Assembly: GCA_031081585.1 (NCBI GenBank)
Contig: JAVHLY010000003.1
Coordinates: 68,215-132,214 of the forward strand
Length of the DNA stretch: 64,000 nt
Direction of reading: 5' to 3'
Origin: Armatimonadota bacterium
GTDB taxonomy: Bacteria; Sysuimicrobiota; Sysuimicrobiia; Sysuimicrobiales; Humicultoraceae
Below are positions 32,203-40,574 of the stretch, one piece after another. The notes under the pieces are model-generated. The model was not told the origin of the DNA. It made no database searches and worked only from the letters and a program-made list of their open reading frames with translations. Numbering within the stretch: position 1 is the first letter of the stretch; each line of letters opens with the position of its first letter. Position numbers and translations under genes: made by a program.

Positions 32203-33503
32203 GCCGGCACCTCGGGCCGGACCGCTGCCGTGGCGGCCACCCCCGCTGCGCCAGGCAAGTCGGCCAGGATCCTGGCGGCGATACGGTCCGAGGCGCCCCG
32301 GGGCCCGGCCACCTCCCGCAGCGCCGCCTCGATCTCCCGCAGGCGCGCCGCGTCGGCCGCCAGCGCGGCGGCCGCCTCCGCCACCTGCGCCGGGGTGACC
32401 TCGCCGACCAGTTCCGGCAGCACCGCCCGGCCCGCCAGGTGGTTCGGCAGCGACACGAAGCGCTCGCGCGCCAGCACCACGGCGGCGCGGCGGCGGATGA
32501 GGCGCGGCCCCACGAGCGGCAGGCGGGCCACGTAGTGGGCGAGGCCTTCCAGCGGGGCCACGCCGACCAGGTGGAGCGGCAGGACGACCAGCGCGGCCAC
32601 GGGCACGGCGGCCACCTCCATGGTGGTCGTGCCCGGAATCGTCACGACCAGGTCGGCCTCGGCCAGCAGGTCGGCGGCCGGTCGGCGCGCCACCTCGATC
32701 CCCGCATCGGCCAGCCTGGGACGCCACGGCAGGAGGTGGCGCTCTACCGCCCCTTCGTCGAGCAGTGGGGAGACACCGAGCAGGATGCGCGCCCGGCCGT
32801 CACGGCGGCGCAGCTCCAGGGCCGCCTCGCACCAGAGCGGGAGCAGGGAGGGGAGGAAGTGCGGCCGGCTGCCGGCCAGGAAGATCACGGTGCGGCCGTC
32901 TCCCGGCGCACCGTCCACGTGTCGCTCGCGCACCCTGGGAGGGACCGCATCCAGGCGCGGGTCCCCGACGACGTGGATCACCTGACCCGGGACCCCGGCC
33001 GCCGTGAGCATCCGCGCGTGGGTGTGGCTGCCGACGAAGATGGTGCGGAAGGCCCGCGCGTACCTGGCGATGAGCGGGGTCTCCACGAACGCATAGGCGG
33101 GGACCCCCAGCCGGCGGGCCAGGCGCACGCTCACCCACAGGTCGCCGCCCAGGTGCAGCAGGGCGCCACCCGCCGGCTGGGCTGCCCTGTGCCCATCCCG
33201 CGTCGTGCCCGCCCCTGGCTGCGCGCCGCGAACCAAGAAAGGTGGGACCGACCCCAGGGCCGCGCCCAGTCCCAGGGCCGTGGCCACGGTCCGCCCCGGC
33301 GGGATGACCAGGGAGAAGAGGCCGGACCGGCGGGCCAGGACCTCCTCGTGCCCGCCGGCGAACTGTGTGGGGGGGAGGAAGAGAACCAGGCGGGTCGAGG
33401 GCGCGCGCGCCCGCAGGGCCCGCGCCACCGGCAGCACCCAGCCGCCGACCTCTCCCGGGCCGTTGCCCACGAGCGCGACGGTCGGTCCCGTCAGCGAATA
33501 CAC
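32199..33503 (-). CDS. LpxB-type lipid-A-disaccharide synthase
   Basis: A 434-residue GT-B enzyme, first gene of the LPS operon. Seen: VALVGNGPGEVGGWVLPVARAL at the N-terminus (written in part), IFLAGSRPHFLPSLLPL in the donor domain, and IPGTTTMEVAAVPVAALVV near the C-terminus, equivalent to the SGT..LE loop of LpxB. LpxB joins UDP-diacylglucosamine and lipid X. Similarity is at motif level, so another lipid glycosylation is possible. GTG 33503 lies six bases after a TATAAT box, with no clear ribosome site, implying a leaderless message for the whole operon. Confidence 0.78.
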   Translation of the reverse strand: MYSLTGPTVALVGNGPGEVGGWVLPVARALRARAPSTRLVLFLPPTQFAGGHEEVLARRSGLFSLVIPPGRTVATALGLGAALGSVPPFLVRGAQPGAGTTRDGHRAAQPAGGALLHLGGDLWVSVRLARRLGVPAYAFVETPLIARYARAFRTIFVGSHTHARMLTAAGVPGQVIHVVGDPRLDAVPPRVRERHVDGAPGDGRTVIFLAGSRPHFLPSLLPLWCEAALELRRRDGRARILLGVSPLLDEGAVERHLLPWRPRLADAGIEVARRPAADLLAEADLVVTIPGTTTMEVAAVPVAALVVLPLHLVGVAPLEGLAHYVARLPLVGPRLIRRRAAVVLARERFVSLPNHLAGRAVLPELVGEVTPAQVAEAAAALAADAARLREIEAALREVAGPRGASDRIAARILADLPGAAGVAATAAVRPEVPA

Positions 33504-33509
33504 CCGTCC

Positions 33510-33515
33510 ATTATA
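33510..33515 (-). promoter_or_regulatory. -10 box of the LPS operon, leaderless
   Basis: TATAAT on the minus strand is separated from the GTG start at 33503 by six bases, so the expected transcription start coincides with the start codon. No good -35 hexamer is visible upstream. It would drive the six overlapping minus-strand genes down to 25909. Confidence 0.6.
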
Positions 33516-33584
33516 GTGAAGAATAGTGAAAGGACGGGGCGAAAACGCGCCCAGCGGCCGATAGGCACCCGTGAGGAGGTCCCC

Positions 33585-33872
33585 ATGGCGGTACGCCTGG
33601 TGAGGCGGCGCTTCACCGTGGACGAGTACTACCGGATGGCGGAGGCCGGCATCCTGGACGAGGACGACCGGGTGGAACTCCTAGAGGGGGTCTACGCCCG
33701 CTACGGCATCGGCGAGGTCTGGGTGGTGGATCTGCAGCGGCGGGGGGTTGACGTCTACCGCACGCCCGCCCCCGACGGGTACCGGTCCGTGCAGCGCACC
33801 GCAGGCGGGGACCTCCTGACGGTCGAGGCGCTGCCGGATCTCGCCTTCCAGGCCCAGGACCTGCTGATCTGA
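33585..33872 (+). pseudogene. Uma2-family endonuclease remnant with internal deletion
   Basis: A 95-residue reading frame with an intact ribosome site (GAGGAGG) and ATG. The first 35 residues match the Uma2/DUF820 N-terminus (FTVDEYYRMAEAGIL, DDRVELLEG) and the rest matches the family C-terminus (YARYGIGEVWVVDLQ onward). The middle of the domain, about 85-90 residues with the PD-(D/E)xK active site, is missing and the two ends are joined in frame. Family members are usually about 185-190 residues. It is likely inactive as a nuclease; translation of a short product is possible. Confidence 0.75.
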
Positions 33873-33889
33873 AAGGGCGCCCGGGCGTC

Positions 33890-35485
33890 GTGACCCGCCT
33901 CCCGGTCGCCGCGCTGCTCGCGGGCGCCTTCACCTTCCTGGGACTCCCGGCCCCGCCAGCCCGGGCCATGCCCCTGTCGTCGTCCTCCGGGGCGGCCGTT
34001 GCGGCGTCTTCGGCGCCCGTCACGCTCACGGCTCAGCGGGCCCGGGTCTCGCCCGGCCCCGTCGCCCAGCCGGTCCCGGTGCTTTCCGGCCCCGCCGTCA
34101 TCGAGGCCGACGAGATCGCCTACGACGCCGCCACGGAGACGGTCACGGCTGCGGGCCGCGTCCGCGTTACCCACCCCCGATTTCGCCTGCTGGCCGGGCG
34201 GATCACCTACGACCTCCGGGCGCAGCTGCTGACGGCCGAGGGCGGCGTGCGGCTCATCGACGAGACCGGCCGCGAGCTCCGCGGGGAGCGGCTCATGCTC
34301 GACGTGCGCCGGGAACGTGCCGTGGTCCTGGACGCGGAGACCATCGTCAACCAGGTCTACCTCCGGGGCGCCCGCGTCGACGCCTCGCCCGCGCGCATTC
34401 AGGTGCAGGACGCCACGGCGACGCTCTGCGACCCGCGCAGGCCGCTCGTCCGCGTCACGGCCCGACGGGTGGAGGTCCGCCCGGGGGAGGAGCTCGTCGC
34501 CCGCGAGGCCTCGCTGTGGCTGGGATCCACCCGGCTCGTGACGCTGGGGACCTACCGGCAGTCGCTGAGACCGGGGGAGCAAGGCCGGAATCTCCCCAGC
34601 GCCGGCTACAACACCGCGGACGGGTTCTGGGTCGCCTACCCCTACGCCTATCGGCTCGACCAGGTGGCGGGCGAGCTGAACGCCAGGTACACGACGCGGG
34701 CCGGCTTCTTCCTCCTCAATACGCTCCGGTACGAGCGTCCTGCCTGGGCAGCCACACTACGGACCGGCCGCACCCAAATCGTGGACGTCGACGGTGTCGC
34801 CCGCCGGGTCACGCTGGCGGAAGCCTCCCTCGCCGTGCCCGCCCGGGCCCAACCCCCGGGGTTCTCCTGGTCGGCGCACCTCTCCGCGGGCTGGGCCGCC
34901 GAGGAGGACTCCGGCGTCTCCGCCCCCAGAGTGGACGCCCTGGTCACGCTCAGCTCCCCGCCCGTGCGGCTGGGCCCGGACCTGGCGGTCCAGACGGGCT
35001 TCTCCGCGCGCTACACCGCCTACGGCACCGCCGGCCAGCGCACGGTCCTGGGCCTCGTTGCGGGCGCCGGGGCCTCGCTGGGCCCGCGGACGAGCGCCTC
35101 CCTCCGCTACGACCTGACCGCCGTGAGCGGCGCCACCCCTTTCTTGTATGACCGGATCCTGCCGGCCAGCACCGCCACCCTGAGTCTGGTCCACCACCTC
35201 CCCCCGATCCGGGCCTCCCTGGTCCTCTCGCACAACTTCATCGGCCCGGAGACGAAACTTTCCGGGGAGGTCAGCAGCCCCCTCGGCCCGAATATCTCCC
35301 TGGCAGTGGCCGCGGTCGTCAACCTGACGACCCGGGCCCTGGAGGACCTGGACTACACGCTGGCGTACCGGTGCGATTGTGTGGCCGCCTCCCTCCGGTA
35401 CCGGCAGGTGCGGCGGGAGGTGTGGGTCGAGGTGAGCCTGGTGCCGTCGCCGGCAGTGGCGTTCCAGCGCCCGGCGGAGCCGTAG
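33890..35485 (+). CDS. lptD: LptD-like LPS-assembly outer membrane protein
   Basis: A 531-residue secreted protein: signal peptide to about residue 26, an OstA/LptA-like domain at residues 70-190 (IEADEIAYDAATETVTAAGRV), then a beta-barrel of alternating strands to the end. It is shorter than the roughly 780 residues of E. coli LptD. It has three cysteines: Cys180 (TATLCDPRRP) at the end of the periplasmic domain and Cys495/Cys497 (YRCDC) in a late barrel strand. This matches the spacing logic of LptD, where a periplasmic-domain Cys bonds with a barrel Cys pair. GTG 33890 is the start. The LPS operon lies just upstream on the other strand. Confidence 0.83.
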   Translation: MTRLPVAALLAGAFTFLGLPAPPARAMPLSSSSGAAVAASSAPVTLTAQRARVSPGPVAQPVPVLSGPAVIEADEIAYDAATETVTAAGRVRVTHPRFRLLAGRITYDLRAQLLTAEGGVRLIDETGRELRGERLMLDVRRERAVVLDAETIVNQVYLRGARVDASPARIQVQDATATLCDPRRPLVRVTARRVEVRPGEELVAREASLWLGSTRLVTLGTYRQSLRPGEQGRNLPSAGYNTADGFWVAYPYAYRLDQVAGELNARYTTRAGFFLLNTLRYERPAWAATLRTGRTQIVDVDGVARRVTLAEASLAVPARAQPPGFSWSAHLSAGWAAEEDSGVSAPRVDALVTLSSPPVRLGPDLAVQTGFSARYTAYGTAGQRTVLGLVAGAGASLGPRTSASLRYDLTAVSGATPFLYDRILPASTATLSLVHHLPPIRASLVLSHNFIGPETKLSGEVSSPLGPNISLAVAAVVNLTTRALEDLDYTLAYRCDCVAASLRYRQVRREVWVEVSLVPSPAVAFQRPAEP

Positions 35486-35527
35486 CCGGTGGCGTGTGGA
35501 GCGCCACCCCTTCCCGACGGGGAGGCC

Positions 35528-36919
35528 ATGAGACTCGTCACGACGATTCCCGGGCACATCTTTCGGGAGTACGACATCCGCGGCGTGGTGGGCGAGGACC
35601 TCACCCCGGAGGGGATGTACACGATCGCCCGGGCCTTTGCCACCTTCCTGGTCGCCCGCGGTGGCGAGCGCCGGGCCCTCGTGGGGCGCGACAACCGCCT
35701 CCACTCTCCCGCACTCGCCGGGGCGGCCGTCGAGGGGCTGCGCGACGGCGGGTTCGCCGTGGTGGACATCGGCACCGTCATCACGCCGGCCTTCTACTTC
35801 GCCCGGATCCACTACGGGATCGACGGCGGGATGATGATCACCGCGAGCCACAACCCGCCGGAGTACAACGGGGTCAAGCTGGCCCACGGACACGCCACCC
35901 TCTACGGCGAGGAGATCCAGGCGGTGCGCCGCTTGGTGGAAGGCGGGGACTTCGTCAGCGGCCGCGGCCGGGTGGAGGAGCGCGACGTCCTCCCCGCGTA
36001 CAAGGCCATGCTCGCGGAGAAGATCCGCCTGGGCCGCCGCCGGCTGAAGGTGGCGGTGGACTGCGGGAACGGGACGGCCAGCCTGGTGGCTCCCGACGTC
36101 ATCGAGTCCTGGGGGGTGGAGGTCCTCCGGCAGCACTGCGACTCCGACCCGACCTTCCCCCACCACCAGCCGAACCCGGTCAAGCCCGAGAACGTGCAGG
36201 ACCTCATCGAGCTGGTGCGCCGGGAGCGGTGCGACCTGGGCATCGGCTTCGACGGGGACGGCGACCGGATCGGGGTGGTGGACGACCAGGGACAGATCGT
36301 CTGGGGTGACATCCTCATGATCCTCTTCTGGCGGGAGATCCTGCCCCGCCACCCCGGCGCCCTGGCCCTCATCGAGGTGAAGTGTTCCCAGGCGCTCGTG
36401 GACGAGGTGGAGCGGCTGGGGGGACGGCCGCTCTTCCACCCGACGGGGCACTCCCTCATCAAGGCCACGATGCGGCAACGCGGCGCCGTCTTCGCCGGGG
36501 AGATGTCCGGGCATATGTTCTTCGCGGACGAATACTTCGGGTACGACGACGCGGTCTACGCCGCCGGGCGCCTGCTGCGGATCCTGTCTGGAAGCCAGGA
36601 GGCGCTCTCCACCATCCTGTCCACCCTCCCCCGCTACCCGGCGACCCCCGAAGTCTACCTGGAGGTGTCCGACGCGTTGAAGTTCGACGTGGTGCGCCGG
36701 GTGACGAAGGAGTTCCAGGCCCAGGGGTACCCGGTGGTGGACGTCGACGGTGCCCGAATCCTCTTCCCTGACGGCTGGGGGTTGGTGCGGGCCAGCAACA
36801 CGCAGCCGGCGCTCGTGCTCCGGGCGGAGGCGCGGAATGCCCCGGCCCTGGGACGCGTGAAGCGCCTCCTCGAGGAGACCCTGGCACGCGTGGCTGCTCT
36901 GCCGCATCCGGAGTGGTAG
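35528..36919 (+). CDS. phosphomannomutase/phosphoglucomutase
   Basis: Alpha-D-phosphohexomutase of 463 residues, converting hexose-6-P and hexose-1-P. The phosphoserine is Ser107 in TASHNP, the Mg2+ loop is DGDGDR (residues 242-247), the sugar-specificity loop GEMSGH is present, and the phosphate-binding RASNTQPALVLR closes the protein. The look is closest to AlgC/ManB, so it can supply mannose-1-P for GDP-mannose, required by the Gmd enzyme in the island downstream. ATG 35528 is preceded by GGGGAGG. Confidence 0.93.
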   Translation: MRLVTTIPGHIFREYDIRGVVGEDLTPEGMYTIARAFATFLVARGGERRALVGRDNRLHSPALAGAAVEGLRDGGFAVVDIGTVITPAFYFARIHYGIDGGMMITASHNPPEYNGVKLAHGHATLYGEEIQAVRRLVEGGDFVSGRGRVEERDVLPAYKAMLAEKIRLGRRRLKVAVDCGNGTASLVAPDVIESWGVEVLRQHCDSDPTFPHHQPNPVKPENVQDLIELVRRERCDLGIGFDGDGDRIGVVDDQGQIVWGDILMILFWREILPRHPGALALIEVKCSQALVDEVERLGGRPLFHPTGHSLIKATMRQRGAVFAGEMSGHMFFADEYFGYDDAVYAAGRLLRILSGSQEALSTILSTLPRYPATPEVYLEVSDALKFDVVRRVTKEFQAQGYPVVDVDGARILFPDGWGLVRASNTQPALVLRAEARNAPALGRVKRLLEETLARVAALPHPEW

Positions 36920-36925
36920 AGGCTC

Positions 36926-37801
36926 GTGGACGATGAACTAGACCTCCGACAACTGGTCGCCGCCCTGTGGAGGCGTCGCGCCATTGTGGGCGCCGTCACG
37001 GTCCTCGCCGTGGCGGCCGCCGTGGCCGCGAACCTCCTGCTGCCGCACGTGTACGAATCGGTGGCGATTGTCCAGCTCAGTGAGCACAGCGCGGCCGCCT
37101 ATGCCTCCCCCGCCTCCGCCGCCAATGTGATCACCAGCCTCGACTTCCTGGAAACCGTTGCCGCTCAGAGCGGCCTGGGACTCTCCGTCCGGGAACTGGA
37201 GAGGCGCCGCCTGGTCAGGGCCGAGCCCGTTCGGGACACCCGCATGGTCCGGATTCGAGCCCGTGCCGATGCACCGGAGCGGGCCCGACGGCTGGCGGAT
37301 ACGGTGGTGCGGGCGCTCGTCGCCCGCGCGTCCGAGCGGGTGGTCGAACGCCGTCGCGACCTCGAGAGGCGGCTTCGCACGGTGGACGCGCAGCTCGCGG
37401 AGGTCCGGAGAATCCTCGCCCTCTCCCGCGAGGTCCTGGCCGGACTTCAGCGGGGAGCCGGAATGGCGGAGGAGGACCGCGGGTTCGTTCGAACGTTGTT
37501 TACATTGAACAGCCTCGGGGTGGCCGAGGCTCTCTACCGCGGCCTTTCGGAGTCGCAGAGAGCGCTCACAGCCGAACTGCTGGCCATTGAACGCCCCGTG
37601 GTCGTGCAGAACCCCTCGCGCCCCCTCCAGCCGGTCAGCCCCCGCAAGGCGCTCAACGTGACCATCGCTGGCGTCCTTGGCCTGATGCTCGGGGTGATGC
37701 TTGCCTTCGTATGGGACGCTTTTGTTGGACAGCAGGTGGTTAATGCGGCAGTAGGGAAGGCTAGTAGTATGATTGGCCAATCGAGGAGGCCTGAGCTATG
37801 A
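36926..37801 (+). CDS. Wzz-type chain-length determinant, copy 2
   Basis: A 291-residue polysaccharide co-polymerase, shorter than copy 1. It has the start motif ELDLRQLVAALWRRRAIV, a first membrane helix (AVTVLAVAAAVAANLLLP), a periplasmic helical region, PSRPLQPVSPRKALN and a second membrane helix. GTG 36926 lies six bases after the mutase stop. Base composition changes inside its last 25 codons: the C-terminal tail (after about 37720) uses A/T-ending codons, unlike the rest, marking the left edge of the polysaccharide island. Confidence 0.85.
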   Translation: MDDELDLRQLVAALWRRRAIVGAVTVLAVAAAVAANLLLPHVYESVAIVQLSEHSAAAYASPASAANVITSLDFLETVAAQSGLGLSVRELERRRLVRAEPVRDTRMVRIRARADAPERARRLADTVVRALVARASERVVERRRDLERRLRTVDAQLAEVRRILALSREVLAGLQRGAGMAEEDRGFVRTLFTLNSLGVAEALYRGLSESQRALTAELLAIERPVVVQNPSRPLQPVSPRKALNVTIAGVLGLMLGVMLAFVWDAFVGQQVVNAAVGKASSMIGQSRRPEL

Positions 37802-38168
37802 GGAGTTGTGTCTCTTTGTAGACCAGACCGCGCAACTGCTTGCTAGACATCCAAGATCGGGGGAAGCGGAGGGTGACATCTCAAATCTTTTACATCCCTT
37901 GATAAGAGCACCTGCGGCTGATTGCCAGTCGGTAGAATGATTCCGACCGTGACCACCGGAAGAATCGAATTTTTGGCGAATGCCTCGAGAGGGTTTTAGT
38001 ACGCTCGATACTTCGATGGGAACTGGAGGGGAGGACGGCGTCCGCGACCTGTGGCCGGGTTTGAGTCCGAGTTTCTATCCTTTGAGCCCAGGTTTCTATG
38101 CTAGGGTGCAACTTGACGACAGGCAGCACTGTGGCGTAATCAGGACTGTTCTCTCTGGTTGAGTCAGC
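37802..38168. other. 367-bp intergenic region at the left island junction
   Basis: An AT-richer stretch with no gene I can support. It contains a 21-base tandem duplication (copies at 38060 and 38081, sharing TTTGAG and GTTTCTAT). A 60-codon open frame from ATG 37980 to 38162 crosses the duplication and encodes LSPSFYP then LSPGFYA; I have no family for it and treat it as unproven. A promoter for the island probably lies here but no clear -35/-10 pair stood out. Confidence 0.5.
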
Positions 38169-39551
38169 ATGCTTGCGGGCTACGGCGTCTCAGTAGATCG
38201 CGTGGGACGGTGGGCAGAGCCCGGAGTCTCTTCTATCGCAAGGGAAGGGGAGTGTATCGGTATTGTTGGTCTCGGTTACGTAGGGCTAGCACTGGCCTGT
38301 GCTTTTGGCAGGGCTTTCCGCACGGTTGGGTTTGGCAGCGACTCCAGTCGAATACGCGAGCTGCGGGAGGGGATCGATCGCAACGGCGAACAGAGTCCTG
38401 AGAGTGTTCGTGCTCCGCTTCTAGAGGTGACCGACAATCTTGATCGGTTGCGAGACGTGTCCTTCTTTGTCATCGCGGTATCTACTCCCATCGATCGGAG
38501 CAAACGACCAGATCTCTCTGCGCTCATCGGCGCTAGTCGAATGATAGGACGGAGCCTCAATGACCCGGGTAGGCGGCGGGATCTCGTCCCCGTTATTGTT
38601 TATGAGTCAACGGTGTACCCGGGTTGCACGGAAGAGGTCTGCGTCCCCATCCTTGAGGCGGAATCAGGGTTGGTCGCGGGTCGAGGCTTCAAAGTTGGAT
38701 ACTCTCCCGAGCGTATCAACCCGGGCGACCCGGAGCACACCATCGAGAACGTCGTCAAAATCGTAGCTGCCCAAGATCCAGAAACGCTTGAACTAATAGC
38801 CTCCATTTATGGAACTATTGTTAAGGCTGGTATCGCTCGTGCACCCGATATCCGCACTGCGGAGGCGGCAAAAGTTATTGAAAACGTGCAGCGTGACCTG
38901 AACATCGCTTTGATCAACGAACTGGCAACATTATTTCATCGGTTGGGTTTAAACACACACGATGTGCTTCGCTTGGCGCGAACTAAGTGGAATTTTCTAC
39001 CTTTTGAGCCCGGCCTGGTGGGAGGGGACTGCATTCCGGTTGACCCCTACTACTTGACCTATAAGGCGCAAGAGGTGAATCATCATCCCGAAGTCATCCT
39101 GGCCGGCCGAAGAATTAACGATGCAATGGGGACATACGTTGCTCGCGAGACGGTTAGACTGATCATCCGCTCAGGCAAGCCCGTGTTAGGTGCGCAAGCA
39201 CTGGTCCTCGGGGTTGCGTTCAAGGAGAACGTGCGCGACACGCGGAATACACAGGTTGTGGAGCTCGTACAAGAGTTGACCAGCAATGGAGTCGTTGTCT
39301 CCGTTTTCGATCCGCTGGTCCGGAAGGATCAGTTGGATCAGTTGGGACTTCACGCCGTAGCCGATCCCTTCGAGCACGGAATTCGGTATGACGCATTGAT
39401 TCTGGCGGTTCCACACCGCTACTTTTGCGAGCGCACGGCATCAGAGTACCTGAAGCTCTTTCGGGGAGATGGCCGGCCTGTGTTCGTCGATGTGAAGGGA
39501 GTTTTTCGTGACGTTTTCGCGGACAATGACATTCTCTACTGGAGCCTCTGA
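38169..39551 (+). CDS. nucleotide-sugar 6-dehydrogenase (WbpA/TviB-like)
   Basis: A 460-residue UDP-HexNAc dehydrogenase-like enzyme. IGIVGLGYVGLALACAFG is the NAD loop, YSPERINPGDPEH is typical of the UDP-GlcNAc/ManNAc branch, catalytic Cys288 lies in GGDCIPVDPYY, and LGVAFKENVRDTRN marks the C-terminal domain. It differs from the dehydrogenase at 21052, which has a GPCLPKDL site and is nearer UDP-glucose enzymes. It is the first gene of the low-GC island, followed seven bases later by an epimerase-like SDR. Product: a HexNAc-uronic acid nucleotide. Confidence 0.88.
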   Translation: MLAGYGVSVDRVGRWAEPGVSSIAREGECIGIVGLGYVGLALACAFGRAFRTVGFGSDSSRIRELREGIDRNGEQSPESVRAPLLEVTDNLDRLRDVSFFVIAVSTPIDRSKRPDLSALIGASRMIGRSLNDPGRRRDLVPVIVYESTVYPGCTEEVCVPILEAESGLVAGRGFKVGYSPERINPGDPEHTIENVVKIVAAQDPETLELIASIYGTIVKAGIARAPDIRTAEAAKVIENVQRDLNIALINELATLFHRLGLNTHDVLRLARTKWNFLPFEPGLVGGDCIPVDPYYLTYKAQEVNHHPEVILAGRRINDAMGTYVARETVRLIIRSGKPVLGAQALVLGVAFKENVRDTRNTQVVELVQELTSNGVVVSVFDPLVRKDQLDQLGLHAVADPFEHGIRYDALILAVPHRYFCERTASEYLKLFRGDGRPVFVDVKGVFRDVFADNDILYWSL

Positions 39552-39557
39552 GAAGGT

Positions 39558-40574
39558 GTGGAACCCATGCCCCACGCGCTGATCACAGGAGGGGCCGGAT
39601 TTATCGGTTCCCACTTGGCTGAAACGCTGCTTGCCGATTCTTGGACGGTGGAAATCATTGACGATCTTTCGACAGGCAGCATTGCGAATATTGCTCACTT
39701 GCGGGAACATCCAGGATTCTCCTACGTACTAGACACCGTGATGAACCGTTCCTTGATGATGGAGCTCGTCGATAAAGCCGATGCGGTCTTTCATCTGGCT
39801 GCTGCAGTGGGTGTGCGACTCATCGTGGAGGAGCCAGTACGGACTATCGAGACAAACATCAAGGCTACCGAGCTTGTCTTAGGGTTGTGTGCGCGAAAGC
39901 AAAAGCGCGTGTTGTTGTCGTCGACGTCCGAGGTATATGGAAAACTCGATCGACCCCGATTCGGCGAGGAAGATGATCTGGTACTGGGGCCGACCTCAAG
40001 ATCTCGCTGGTGCTATGCCGCATCAAAGATTATTGACGAGTTCCTCGCCCAGGCCTATTTCAAGACAAAGGCACTGCCCGTGATCGTCGTCCGCCTTTTC
40101 AACACAATCGGTCCGCGGCAGACGGGACAGTACGGAATGGTCGTCCCCCGTTTCGTCCGCCAAGCCTTGGCTGGGCAACCGATAACGGTTTATGGTGACG
40201 GCACGCAACGTCGATCGTTCGCATGGGTGGGAGATGTAGCGAATGCCATGGTGGCGTTGATCCGCTCCCCGGATGCTGTGGGGCAGGTTTTCAATGTCGG
40301 TCACACGAAGGAGATAAGCATCTTGGAGCTGGCGCGGTTGATAAAAGAGCTTGCTGGTAGTCGCTCCGAAATTGTATTCGTTCCTTACGATGAAGCGTAC
40401 GAAGAGGGCTTCGAAGACATGCCTCGGCGTCTGCCTGACCTAACGAAGATCCAACGAACTATAGGCTATGAACCGAGTATGGACCTCCCCGAGATGCTTG
40501 AGCGTATCATTGCTTATCACCGGACTACGCAGAGTACTCCTGTTCCAAGCACCCTAGCGAAAGGGACAGAGTGA
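39558..40574 (+). CDS. NAD-dependent nucleotide-sugar epimerase/dehydratase
   Basis: An extended SDR, 338 residues. GGAGFIGSHLAETLL cofactor loop, STSEVYG for the serine/threonine, WCYAASK for Tyr-x3-Lys, and a C-terminal block with GFEDMPRRLPDLTKI that also occurs in UDP-glucuronate decarboxylase-like and related epimerases. ATG 39567, which gives MPHALITGG, is a possible later start. With the preceding dehydrogenase it could process a UDP-uronic acid. The substrate is unresolved. Confidence 0.82.
   Translation: MEPMPHALITGGAGFIGSHLAETLLADSWTVEIIDDLSTGSIANIAHLREHPGFSYVLDTVMNRSLMMELVDKADAVFHLAAAVGVRLIVEEPVRTIETNIKATELVLGLCARKQKRVLLSSTSEVYGKLDRPRFGEEDDLVLGPTSRSRWCYAASKIIDEFLAQAYFKTKALPVIVVRLFNTIGPRQTGQYGMVVPRFVRQALAGQPITVYGDGTQRRSFAWVGDVANAMVALIRSPDAVGQVFNVGHTKEISILELARLIKELAGSRSEIVFVPYDEAYEEGFEDMPRRLPDLTKIQRTIGYEPSMDLPEMLERIIAYHRTTQSTPVPSTLAKGTE

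Noticed and set aside
37980..38162. A 60-codon open frame in the left island junction
   Set aside because: No recognisable family or clear ribosome site; kept only as part of the intergenic description.
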